From: Trileptium ribeirensis
Taxonomy: Eukaryota > Nematoda > Enoplea > Enoplida > Thoracostomopsidae
Direction: 5' to 3'
Length of the DNA: 41,737 nt
Assembly: GCA_030248225.1 (NCBI GenBank)
Contig: JASANE010024975.1
Span: 1-41,737, forward strand
Shown one piece after another: positions 20,532-31,298 of this stretch. Below the pieces are notes generated by a model. It was given only the letters and a program-made list of their open reading frames with translations, was not told the DNA's origin and did not search any database. The position numbers and the translations under genes were made by a program. The first letter of the stretch is position 1. Each line of letters opens with the position of its first letter.

Positions 20532-22330
20532 TGTAATAAAATCTACGTGACGCTGCTGCATTACGCACTTCCCAGACGTAATGCCCATACGACCCCGGCT
20601 ATCGTGACTTCAAGGGCGGACCTGATGGGTTTCCATTGCTCGAATTTCCTTTCCCACGCGAGTCAGGCCCAAGAAATGACGGAGCTTAGCAAGCCGCAGG
20701 AGCGCTTCACAGGATGTGTTCTGATCCTGCCGGACGGGTTGCGCACGTAGTCTACGAGGTACTACCTTTGAGGTCCCCAGGGAGGTCGGCTTCGTCACCT
20801 GCTCACAGGCCAAAGAGACCGTACCACTATTCCCTATCCACGTTTAACCCGGGAAGTGTTAAATTTTGGGTGTTTAAGTTCAATCGAAAAACGATTCCCA
20901 CTTTATCGAAACGGCTACTTTATTTAATTTAGCCAGTGGCCCCCACTAGGGTCCGACAAATCCCTAGACGTTTAACATCGGATCCGCGCGTGTCTATGTT
21001 TCCTAGTTTGGGTGCTCAGCGTGAGTTTACAATCTTCTGCATGTGAGTCGCACCAGTCGTACCTATACAACAAATGTAATTAACAACTTAATTGTAATCG
21101 GCGAGTCACGCTGAGGTTTGCTTCTTCGATGCGCGTGTCAAACCTGAACGTGGGTCGTCGATTTGGGGTGACGGATTTCAAACCCCTTAGTTCCTATCGC
21201 TACTACGGGTCAATAAAACACTTGAACGATTTGGGTTTTCAGTGAGCATTTATTGATGAGTTGCACAAAAATTATGGGTACACGGACAGATACATATTGT
21301 ACGGGCAAATACAATAAGCGTTATGTCACAATTATGGCACGCTAATACAAAACGAGCAGAGCTTCAATTGGGGGGAGGGTTGCGCTGTCATCGCCTTTTT
21401 CACGGAACTCTCACAGCTGAGTCAAAACACGGCGTGTACTGTGAAGCCTTATCTTATGACAGCTGCGCTTACCTTACTCATGAAAAAACAGTGGGTCCGT
21501 CTAAAATCAGTACCGATAAGTGCTACGGTTAGTTATCGATAAAAATAAAGGCGCCATCGAACTAACTATTTGCTCGGTACTATGCTTGCTAACAGGAAAG
21601 GAACTCCGACACAACATTAGATTCGGGTAAGCGAAAGGCGGAAACAAAACGAGGTATGCGGGGTAGAGCGTGCCACGGGACGTTTGCGAGACTTCATCTT
21701 GCTCATTCGAATCACAAAACTATAGTACATGATAATCAGTTATTGATACTCGCAGTTGTAGCGATGAGGTTGGCCTATGACAACATAATACAACAACAAT
21801 ACAAAGATACTTATTAATACCATGGCAATGCTATGTAATGCTCTCTGGTACGACTCCTGAATTCCTTTCTAGAGGTGCGACAACGGTACGATGTTAGTTT
21901 TGTCCTACTAGCATACATACATACGTGCTTAGAATGACCGTATGAATTTGTTATGGAGCATCCGATATACGGGCTAATTTCGGCATTTGTTCCCTATCAA
22001 ATCGCGCCACAAACACAATGGAATCGAGTCCCTAATTGTAATTAATCCTTGGTCTAGGTCGCTACAAAAACAGACGTTTGAAATACACCAACGTGGGTTA
22101 TGACAACAGAAAAAGGAACGATTGGGCGGGCTTGTCTTTCGAACAGCGTGCGGGTCCCGGTAGACTGAGGTTGGGACCGAATTTTAAGCTTTTCCTACTA
22201 CAAAATTTGGTTCAATTTACTATGCGGGTCGCACCTATGATTGTTGGAACGATTAATATTGGTGGCGAGGCCTCGTAGGCCATCGGCATTACTCGCAGGG
22301 TACGAGAACCTACATTATTTTAACTTGAAA
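20532..22330 (+). repeat. Right arm, second 1.79-kb unit
   Basis: Direct copy of the preceding unit, starting TGTAATAAAATC where the first starts TGTAACAG. Divergence is substantial. The right limit is approximate because similarity fades after about 22200. Confidence 0.65.
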
Positions 22331-24093
22331 AACGTTCCTAAACGAGCAATATTTGATACTAAAATCTAACTGTTATTTCGAGCAATTTCTGCTCGACGAA
22401 GCGAGGCGGTAAACGGAGGCCCCGGTTGTCAGGACAACCGTAGCCAATTTTCTAGCTTAATCCTACTCAATTTGCTTGCTTTAAATTGCTCGGTCCGCAA
22501 TTTTCGACCTTAATTTTGGGGTACAATTCGATTGGGGCTGGGGCGGACCTTGAATCCCTAATGACTTTGTAATTTGCCAGCCTTTCTTCACTAAACTTTG
22601 TACGGCGCCTGGGCTTAACCTCACTTATCGATTTTCTAGGACCGAGTCAACGGTCCTCACAGAAATGGTCCGTCGGGCTAGGACCCGATAGATTCGATGT
22701 CACGTCTAGCGACATCGATAACCTTAAAATTTGAAATGTTTTCATTAGTGATATAATTTATCAACACTGGGGAAGGTAATATTTTCCTTTCCTCAGCTGA
22801 AAGACGTGTAAAAACAAGACCGAAACAGACTTGTGAAAACAGTCTAAACTATGAAATTTGAAATGCAATCCGGACGACGGCTGTGTGGTTCGGGTTTGTA
22901 CTGCCTATAACTTTTGAACGGGCCACGGCTTTGCCGGGCTCAATAGCTTAAACGAAGGGCCTAACGGGACTCTATTTGTACTATCGAAATTCCTGGAGGG
23001 GATTTTAAGTTGTAACTAAATGAAGTTTTGGGCATGGGCGGACCCCTATCGGGCCGTCGGGTTTGTGATTCCAACCCGATAATGTTGGGTTTCAGAGAGG
23101 TGTCCAATAGCGGACGTTCCTACTAAGAAACAGCGAAAGTTTCAGCAAAATTTCTGGAGAGGATCTTGAGATATTTTAGTTTCAATCTGGAATTTACATT
23201 TCGGTGGGGTTTAAGCCACTTCGCGGCCGTCGGGTTTAGGGTTCCGACTTGAAATCGGCCTGTTTTAGACTCCTATTCGTTAGTAAACATTACTATGAAG
23301 AAACTATCAAAGTTTCAGCAAAATTCCTGGAGAAAAACTTAAGTTACTCGAATTCCCGCGTTTTGGGGTGCGCGATCCCTTTCAGGGTCGTCGGGTTTAA
23401 GTTTCTGACGTGGTATTTGAACGCTTTAAATATTGAATCTATAGTTCGGATCCTCCGAGAGATCCGGGTAGAATTTTAACAAATTTGATGGGGTAATCCC
23501 TGAAATGCGCCCACTTTCTACCTAAGTGAGCTGTCTCGCTCACGGAGCGTTAGATCACTACGCCTATTTAAGTTCTAACACGATATTTTAGCAGGCGGAC
23601 ATTGCCTATAACACCATTGTCTTATTAATGAGGCTTACACGGGTTCCTAGCGTAAGTAGATGCAGAATATTAGTGGATTCCTAGTAACAAAGCTAAAAAC
23701 GAAAGGACGAATTCTCGTCCAAAGAAACCATAAAACGCATAAAATCTTGAAAACGAATTTTGGTAAGTCCTACATAAGACGCGCATGTGCGTGTATGACC
23801 GAGGATGATTCGGAGTACTAATCGAAATGTCTTGTTTAACCAAAATGCTTTCATGTAAAAGTTTATTTAACCTCGGTCAGCTCAAGAAAATTTTTCGTAA
23901 CTCCCAACTCGACTCAGGGAATCATGTAAAATTAGTCTCAACGCGAGTGTCGCGTGTTATTTGTGTCCTAATCTCAATGACCGAGGGAGGTCCAGTACGA
24001 CTTTGGCTATCTAATTAAATGAGGCGATCGGTTAACCACGACTACGTGCCTGCGGGACAAGCTAGGACGGGCGGGACTAACATGTAAATCGAC
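22331..24093 (+). other. Non-coding part of right arm
   Basis: Contains the tandem blocks at 22980-23410 and the best-conserved stretch shared with the left arm (23870-23990 against 10960-11080, including CAACTCGACTCA and GCGAGTGTCGCG and TCAATGACCGAG). No gene is recognised. Confidence 0.5.
22980..23410 (+). repeat. Tandem blocks of 161-173 bp, right-arm copy
   Basis: TTCAGCAAAATT-CTGGAG recurs with CTGGAG at 22993, 23154 and 23327, and CCGTCGGGTTT (or GTCGTCGGGTTT) recurs near 23054, 23227 and 23388. Inverted counterpart at 11430-11800. Confidence 0.7.
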
Positions 24094-24224
24094 GTATGGA
24101 CAGGGAGTCCATGGAGACTTGTGCTTACGCTGGATCAATACAAATTATTCGGCCCCCCCACCTTAAATAACCCTAACCGATGTTAACTATTTTCGAGGCT
24201 TAACCTAAGCCTCCCTGTCCATAC
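24094..24224. repeat. 14-bp perfect inverted repeat
   Basis: GTATGGACAGGGAG at 24094-24107 and its exact complement CTCCCTGTCCATAC at 24211-24224, with 103 bases between. It could be a tiny foldback insertion or chance. No target duplication is evident. Confidence 0.5.
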
Positions 24225-25429
24225 TTACAGTACTCGAGGTCTTTGAATCGTCGTCCATCGCGTCCATCCAAACGCAGAAACCAACAACCCAACGCAAAAA
24301 CAAAATGATAGTAAAACCATAACAATAACCAAGCGTCAGAGCCGGTCTGCAAAACGACCGAACTCTGCGCTGCCGCAGTCGTACTGAACGCTAGAGACTT
24401 TGTGCGTCTCTGCTTTTATATGAAATTTTGAAATAATTTGAAATTTTAAATTTCGGACCGTTGGAGTGCTTATTCAGCACTTTTGGTCCGATTTCTGATC
24501 TAATGTGGCTTAATTAAGTAAATATTCTTATCGGTCACATTCCAATCATATTTTAGACCGATTTTATATAAATTTAATATGCAATTTGGGTGATTTACGA
24601 CCTTGTTTTCTACAAATTTAATATAAGATTCTTCTAATTTAATACAAAACTTTTCAAAGCTGCTAATAAACTTCATACTAACTTAGTACTACACCAATAA
24701 TTGCAATATGCCTTCATACCAGCGTACAAGGTCGGATTTATTTGCTCAAGAGCTCGTTAGCCCATAATTCTGCGAGTACTGGGCTGCACTTTCATATAAA
24801 CTAAATAACTTATATAAATTAAATAAATCTAGTAGCAAACGTCTAGAAACTTCAAAATAAGGCAGTAGATCTACGACTTCAAAGCCTCCTATTATAAATA
24901 CCGCATCAAACGACCAATGTAAATTTCATATACTTCGTAGGGTTGAGTCTGTTTACACATCATACAGTGGTTCCCCAAACGACCATCAAACTCGGTACAA
25001 ACAGTAGTGAGTGTATATGAAGTTCGCCGTTTGCCGATAAGAAACTAGTTGAAACTTTTAATATTAATCTTGGGCTTCTAATAAAGTTAATATTAAACGC
25101 CAAAGCTTTACATAGTGTCCTATTAATTCTTTGCGCACTGATAAGGACTCTTGAAACTGCGAACACGAGGCTATACTCTCACTATAAGCTCCAGTAACAC
25201 AGCTCATATGTCCACTACAACTTGTGTATTAAATCGATATAAAATGTGTAACTCCATCCAAGTTTCTGCTTAAAGTTATAAGCTCGAGCGGACCACTACG
25301 TATATCAAAGTACAAACAACGAACCACTGTAGTGCTAACTTATTTATTTACTTAATTTCGATATTAATTTAATATTAGTACTTACTTATTTTATATGGAT
25401 GCTAGAAGCACTATTTGGGACAAGTAACG

Positions 25430-25446
25430 CGTCTTGTGTAAACAAA
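25430..25446 (+). other. Site matching the hAT insertion point, without insertion
   Basis: The reverse complement of the hAT flanks in the left arm (TATTTGGGATAAG, GTAAACAAACG, GGGTAAA) matches TATTTGGGACAAG, GTAAACAAAAC and GGGTAAA here with no 1.2-kb insert. It supports hAT insertion into the left arm only. Confidence 0.6.
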
Positions 25447-26113
25447 ACAAACGAAAAGAGGGCAAAGGGTAAAAAAGAGGGTGGGGTACCTTGGGGGATG
25501 GCCGGAGTACCAAACGAGGTTCGGATTCGGACTCAGCAAGTCCGACCGAACAAAATGACATGTAACAGGACCGTATTCGGTCTACCGGTGGAAAATAAGC
25601 TCTTGGGGGAGGGTCCATGCCGAAATTTTCCAAAACGAGGGTGTTTTAAACGGTTCCCCTGGGTTCGGGGCATAGTTTTCTGGGGCGATATATATATTTG
25701 GATTAGTCTCGATATGGGGAATCTAATGAGGGGTGACACGGCTGCCGGGGCGTTATTTCTGAAATCTTCATATGGGGTATCTAAAAGTGGGCGCAGCGGG
25801 ACCGGTCCGGGCTCAAATTAAAGCCTCGGGTCTGGGGATTCTAATGATACCACGTATATAATTTTGCGTTAAATATTCGTTGAATTATTTGACTAATTGT
25901 ATTCTACCGGCTTACTTACATACTAATTTGTCCCTAAGTCCGTGGATCCGGGTCGGATCTCCACGAAACCGGTCTCATTCGAAAGACCGTAAAATTTCCT
26001 GTAAGAAATGGCAAGTATAAAATTTCGGAATTCCCAACGGTTCCGGAGTTATGGACCGGAGCCGATACTTTCGGTTTCTAAATTTCATAAATCTTCTACT
26101 TTTAGTTCTTATC

Positions 26114-26190
26114 TTAGCCAGCGCGAATGAACGCTGGTAAATAATATTTCGTAAAACCTAGCAAATTACCAGTGTAGCGAGCACTGGTAA
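26114..26190. repeat. Two consecutive hairpins with CCAGYG/CRCTGG stems
   Basis: Hairpin 1: CCAGCG (26118-26123) with CGCTGG (26132-26137), flanked by TTA/TAA. Hairpin 2: TTACCAGTG (26166-26174) with CACTGGTAA (26182-26190). The two stems differ at the same pair (C-G versus T-A), a compensatory change. They correspond in place to the hairpin at 7620-7656 in the left arm. Confidence 0.65.
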
Positions 26191-26609
26191 ACTTTATAAT
26201 TAGACGTTGAACTTATATTTTTCGGGGAATTTCCTCAATTGCTGTTCGCTTTCAATCGAACAGTCACATCTTTTTTGTGGTCCTCATTAGTTAGGACGGT
26301 CGTGACGGATTCCTATGAAGATTTGTAACAACTTTCATGGTCCTACCATTCGTGGTAGGGCAATTCCTACGTAAATGCTTATACTGGGTTCAGCGGGGGA
26401 GTAGTACCGTCCTAAAATTTCCTACAGCAAGATACTAATACTCGCGTTCTATACCTATAAAATATCAGTTTTGCGTGTGTAAAACTCCCTAAAATTCCTT
26501 CTAAAACATCCCAAATGGGTTACATTCTATCAATCGTAACTCTAACCTAAAAAGTACAACAATACAACAAGGTATGACAAACATGGTACGTAATATCATG
26601 GTACAATAC

Positions 26610-26942
26610 AGGCGCTTTTATGGCCTGATCAATGCAATAAAATAGTACAATTATAGCACGACATGATCATAATATGGTATACAATGGCAACAATAGGGCG
26701 GCGCTTTTATGGCCTCATACGATAACAATGAACGGTATGAATATGGTACGATAATATATAACTGGTTAACAATTCATGTCCCAATCAGTTTGCTGGATCA
26801 TGTACCTGAAAACACGTATGAGCAACAACATTGGTTCTACGGTACACAATTACATAATAAGATCAAGATATATATAGCAAACACGTGCCTTTATGGCCAT
26901 CAAGAGTATAACAAGAACGATGATAATAATACGTAATTCATA

Positions 26943-26978
<36 letters not shown>

Positions 26979-27060
26979 AATGATGCCTTTATGGCCAACA
27001 ATAATATGGTAAGAATCATGATAATGCCAATATATATCAAGGCGTGCCTTCGGGGCACTA
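26610..27060 (+). repeat. Recurrent CTTTATGGCC motif field
   Basis: GCGCTTTTATGGCC at about 26612 and 26701, GTGCCTTTATGGCC at about 26884, ATGCCTTTATGGCC at about 26983, and a variant at about 27044, separated by ATGGTACAATA-like text. The left arm has the complementary motif at about 6857 and 7142. No coding function is apparent. Confidence 0.5.
26946..26976. repeat. (TA)n microsatellite
   Basis: About fifteen uninterrupted TA repeats. Confidence 0.9.
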
Positions 27061-27672
27061 AAATCAATATGTATATAGACGGATGTAGACATTTGTATAT
27101 GCGGTTACAATTTCTCGACGATTATCCATCCCTGAAATATCAATAACGATACCCATCTTGATCGAAAACAATGTCGGCGGTGCAGGCCGAAATATTGAAA
27201 ACACAAGTCGGTTACATAGCGGGACTCTTTGAACCTAATTATTCCGTTTACCTATATATAGCTATAAATGGTGCGATTGAATTTATTCCGAGTACGTACA
27301 TATATACCTTGATTTCAGTTCTGTTTCGATTATTACCGTATGTACCTGATAATTTCTGATTTGCTGCAATTATGTACTTATATAGCTGTATTGAACTCGC
27401 GAGTTATTTCAATCACTGGTTTACGTATATACTGTGGTTCATGGTTTGTGCCAGTTAGGCAGTCTACATATGAGTGACAACAGGGCTGTGTGGTCGATGG
27501 ATATATATAGAGGACTCAGTTTATATATATTCGCTTGCGCCAAGAGGCGATTAATTGATTCTGCTTACATAGATGTACGTATTGTAAGGCGAGCGTGGGT
27601 TCCGTACCCTTTTGGGCTATTCCCGTCGGGTGTCCCAGGTTGGGGAGAAACTGGTGACTGAATTCGGAAAAG

Positions 27673-28010
27673 TTGGCCACTATACATGTAGTCATGATTA
27701 TTGGGGAACTCGATTAAATGTTGACCATTACTCTATGGACAGGATTTTTGGTATTCGAAAAATGTTGTCCATTACACCGTGGACAGGATTTTTTGGTATC
27801 CGGAAAAATGTTGTCCATTATACTGTGGACATAATTATTGGTGGTCGAAAAAATGTTGACCATTGCACTGTGGTCAGATTTATATTTTGTTCGAAAAAAG
27901 TTGACCATTGGGGTGTGGTCAGAATTATCGTAAAAGTTGACCATTATCGTGTGGTCAAGATTATGGGTTTTCGCTAAAAGTTTGCCATTGGGCTGTGGTC
28001 AGGATTAATC
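27673..28010. repeat. Array of about eight 45-bp units, each with a short hairpin
   Basis: Units begin at 27673, 27721, 27765, 27811, 27856, 27901, 27937 and 27981; spacing is 36-48 bases. Each unit holds a stem of the form GACCA...TGGTC around an 8-10 base loop, followed by a GATTTTTGGT.TTCGAAAAA-like spacer. In units 27765 and 27811 both stem sides are changed together (GTCCA...TGGAC), and unit 27721 has changed only one side. This covariation indicates that pairing, not just sequence, has been kept through some of the array's history. The array lies between the right arm and the retroelement coding region. Confidence 0.75.
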
Positions 28011-29868
28011 CACCTCTTAACGATCCGTATGGATCTGTTACATCTCTTAAATTTTTAAGGGAAAATTATTTGACTTTTTACTTGGGGTGGGAAGATTAAG
28101 TACAAGTTCTAAGGGTGGTTTGGTCGGGAATTTAATGTTTCGTTTTGGGTGTTTTAGATAGCTCTTTGTATTCTCGCGGTTACGTTAGGGGCTTTACTAT
28201 GCCCCTTTTCCTTGGTAAAATCGGGCTCACTGGAGTCATGAGCCCTACAAAAATTTGCCGTGTGCGCGTTCCCCCACAGTCGCTAAGGGCGACATCTGTA
28301 CAATTATTAATAAATAATAATAAATTAATAAATATATGGTACAATCGAGAATTAGGTGTTCTTGGGGTTTTATATATCGAGATTTTCAACCAGCGGTTTA
28401 CGGGGTTTCATTTGTGACCGGTGGCTATTTTAAAGTTGTCGTTCACAATTAAATATTAGATTTACGGGCGTTCGTTTGTTCTGGTTTCTTTGGTCCACTT
28501 TCATATGTGGTTTCTTATAAAAGTTTCCTTGGCATATTTTGCTAGTTTTGTGGAAGTTGCTCGGGTTTCCTATAAAATTTCCAACGAAAACCTAACGGTC
28601 TTTATGACATTCTCTTAATTTTTAAATGGAAATTTATTTGACCTAATACGTGGGGTTGGAATATTATTCGGAGGGTGTCTTTGGTGCGTTCTAAACAGGA
28701 TCGAAGCAAGTCGATCCTTCAAAAAGTGCGGAAGAAGGTACGTTACAAAATTTGTCATTAACGTCAATACTATCACACATAACCGATATACAAAACAGTA
28801 ATCACAGTCAAAGCATTATGACAATCATCACTATGACTTGTCCTGAATTTCTGAGGAGGTCGTTAAAACTCAGCTTATTAAGTTTACCACGGTTGGTGAT
28901 AAGTACTCTTGCTATACTTTTAAAGTCTCCGTAAGCTGAAGTATCAAATTTTGCGAATTTTGACAATTTTATTATCCTTTTATGGGTGTTTTCGTGGTTC
29001 TTCTCGGGACGACGAGTGCTGCTGGGAACCAACTTAAGGTTCCTTTTATAATGGGTTAAGGGGCCTTTTTACAGGGACTAACTTTTGGTTTTAGAGAGGA
29101 CGGTGTCCTCTTCGGATGGCTCTTTCTCGTGTTATTCTTTGACTTTTCTCACACGTTCTCTGTGCATTTTTTCGTAGGGAGAAACAGGGCTCCTGTGAAG
29201 GAACCTGTACAAAAGTTGAGAACAATCGGAGATGGATCGTCTTCTTCTTTCTCGACGTACCGCGTGTCGACCTCACCGCGAATGAGCACTTGAGCAATTT
29301 GAGGTAGTGAAAGCTCAAATTATTAAATTTACGCCGGTTACTGATAAGAGCTTTTACCACATAAAGTTGCTCTTACAAGCAGTATTAAAGTTAAAACTTA
29401 GACGAAGTTTGGGGGAAAAGTTGGTTAGAGGTAATTTCGGTGGGGTTGGGGAAGAGAGGGATCCACTGGGATTGAGGCTTTAGGGACCCTGTTGTCAAGA
29501 GTCCAATCGATGTTAAAAAGTAAATATATCGGTAATATTGCGAAAACTTGTGAATCCTAGTACTCTTAGCTTGAAAACTACCAAAGTTTGACTTTATATC
29601 ATCCTTCTTACGTCCTCGCTAATCAAAATTCTTGCACCTATCCGATTTCCTTCAATTATGATCTGCATACAAGTACACGTGACATCCAGGTACAATAGCA
29701 ACATATTCATACCAATACAGTACATTCATATAGCAATACAATACATTAGTAAACAGTCCACATTTCGACAAACATAATTATTACTCCGAGTAGCTTTGAG
29801 CAGGCTAATTAATAATTTACCTCCGTGTTTTCATGTTCCAAAAATTTCCAATCCGTATTCTAACAAAT
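28011..29868. other. Non-coding stretch before the retroelement coding region
   Basis: Holds a diverged direct repeat pair (28866-28952 and 29310-29395; shared CTCA..TTATTAA.TTTAC and GGT.A.TGATAAG). Short frames at 28145-28417 and 29091-29360 match nothing known. It may include the 3' untranslated and terminal-repeat sequence of the minus-strand retroelement, but no polypurine tract or terminal-repeat boundary could be fixed. Confidence 0.4.
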
Positions 29869-29983
29869 TTAGTACTTTCCCTGTAATTGATCTTCCAACC
29901 AACGGCTCAAACTGTTACCAAAATGCTCATTAATTACTGGTTCCCAATTTTCATTAGCATTAATTGTTGTACAGTCCCATGCG

Positions 29984-31036
29984 TTAGGTGACTGCAATTC
30001 CGAAGAAAACGACGGCAATCTCACTTTGCATAGCAGGTGGGCTTACTTTGCTGAAATTCGGTGTAGGCTCCTGAAACTCAGTCGACCAAGCCGTCATATC
30101 CGATACAAAATTCCAATACGGTGGGGGTGGCGTTACGATAGCAGTAGCAGAGTCTGCTAACAGATAATCAAAGGTACACAGATAATGTCTTAGTCGCCGT
30201 ACAACATGGCGAGGAGAGTCTAACGGGTGCTTTTCCCAGGTTTTCTTTCGCAAGGCAGATAAATATCCGCCTACTATGACAATAGCTCGCGTTTGTGGGG
30301 TTGCCAAACAAACAGCCATTCGGAAAAGAAATTCCATAGTTGCTTTTGGCCAGCTATGGACGAAGTAATCTGGTCTTTCGTTAAGTTTTAACAACGAGGC
30401 GGCGGTAGCATCGCCGAGGATTATTGTGGTAGGCCATGAGACGATTCCGCTTTTATGGAAAGTGCGAATTTCTTGTAATAATCGTCCCATTACATTGTGA
30501 CAATTTCTTGGGCGGTGGCCCATTTTAAAATCATGAGGTCTAACGCCTATGCCCCAGAAGCTATCGGAAGGATTAGCTTCCAGAAGCTGGGCTTGTCCTG
30601 TGGATAATAGTATGTGTTTTAAGGTGGGCAGGTCGAACTTGGGCAATAATACGGTTCGCATTAGATGAGACAGGACGGGGCGAAGAAGTTGGGTATTTAC
30701 CTCGTCCAAAAATTGTTGTTTGTTTCGTCGGGCAATGGATATGACATCTCGAGCTCCCAATCGAAGGTTCTTGATATCTTGACGGGTTTGATCCTCGTTA
30801 AAAAGATAGGTAACGAGTAATTGATATCCTTGTTCGGTGGAGTTATACTCGATGGGATCATGTTGAATCGTTTGCTCGAGGGCGGCCATGTTCCACAACA
30901 TAGGCCAACGAGTACCTTTAGAAAGAAAGATTTCGATCGGCTTCGAATAGTCGATGAAATAATACGGCACGGAAACGGAATTCTCATGCGATTTGTTGAC
31001 ACCAGCGTATTGCTTCGGTCCTTTGAGGTAATTCAT
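29984..31036 (-). CDS. NADAR-domain protein with C-terminal SGNH-like region, retroelement passenger
   Basis: 350 residues. Residues about 35-195 form a NADAR (YbiA-like) domain: EYNSTEQGYQ (63-72) matches the conserved glutamate-containing helix, EANPSDSFWGIG (153-164) carries the family's W-G-I-G signature, and NVMGRLLQEIR (181-191) the closing N-x-x-G-x-L-x-x-x-R helix. NADAR enzymes are N-glycosidases. Known members cleave riboflavin-pathway intermediates, and some remove ADP-ribose from guanine in DNA. Residues about 200-310 resemble an SGNH hydrolase fold (IILGDATAAS, AIVIVGG, AIVTPPPPYW), but the usual nucleophile serine after GD is alanine, so it may be inactive. Homology-like text continues about 40 codons in another frame to a stop at 29869, so a frameshift near 30000 probably shortens the C-terminus. 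The role in the element is unknown; the NADAR call is firm, the SGNH call tentative. Confidence 0.8.
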   Translation of the reverse strand: MNYLKGPKQYAGVNKSHENSVSVPYYFIDYSKPIEIFLSKGTRWPMLWNMAALEQTIQHDPIEYNSTEQGYQLLVTYLFNEDQTRQDIKNLRLGARDVISIARRNKQQFLDEVNTQLLRPVLSHLMRTVLLPKFDLPTLKHILLSTGQAQLLEANPSDSFWGIGVRPHDFKMGHRPRNCHNVMGRLLQEIRTFHKSGIVSWPTTIILGDATAASLLKLNERPDYFVHSWPKATMEFLFRMAVCLATPQTRAIVIVGGYLSALRKKTWEKHPLDSPRHVVRRLRHYLCTFDYLLADSATAIVTPPPPYWNFVSDMTAWSTEFQEPTPNFSKVSPPAMQSEIAVVFFGIAVT

Positions 31037-31058
31037 CTAGAATTTAAATACTTCGTCA

Positions 31059-31280
31059 TTATTGACGGTTCTTCAGGGCGCTTTTAGGTCGGAGCTCGAG
31101 GTTTGTAACGAGATTTTTTAGCATTTGCGCTCTGTCAGGACGGCTATTGTCGTCCTCGACGGGGCGGTGGACGCGGTGTTCGAACGGTTTGAAGTCCAAA
31201 GTCTTCAGGGCGTAGTGGTATATGTCCCCATGGGTAATTCGGAATTCTTTCTGGGTGGTGTCGAATAGTATGTTCAACAC
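31059..31280 (-). CDS. Short frame upstream of the NADAR gene, unrecognised
   Basis: 73 codons, hydrophilic, ending shortly before the NADAR frame. It is in the same frame as 31299-31595 and separated from it by a single in-frame stop at 31299-31301, so both may be one longer reading frame that continued into the NADAR gene before damage. No known domain. Confidence 0.35.
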   Translation of the reverse strand: MLNILFDTTQKEFRITHGDIYHYALKTLDFKPFEHRVHRPVEDDNSRPDRAQMLKNLVTNLELRPKSALKNRQ

Positions 31281-31298
31281 CAGGCTGATCCATAAAGT

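Larger units (their letters stand above)
18743..27100 (+). repeat. Right arm of the very large inverted repeat
   Basis: Colinear and inverted relative to 6214-14517. It begins TGTAACAG at 18743, matching CTGTTACA ending at 14517. It lacks the hAT insertion, and its first 1.79 kb is present twice. No protein-coding frame in it is convincing or shared with the left arm. The outer limit near 27100 is approximate. Because it abuts the retroelement at 29869-41737, it could be part of that element's 3' non-coding sequence; this is inference. Confidence 0.65.

Noticed and set aside
25399..25821. 140-codon open frame on the plus strand
   Set aside because: Composition follows the G-rich local sequence, no motif is recognisable, and the homologous left-arm segment (about 7860-8367) does not keep the frame.
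27673..28010. CRISPR-like array
   Set aside because: The spacers are themselves repetitive, unit length varies, each unit is a hairpin, and the setting is an animal genome.
29400..29470. Polypurine tract of the retroelement
   Set aside because: The purine-rich run is on the plus strand, whereas the element is on the minus strand; no adjacent terminal-repeat start could be shown.
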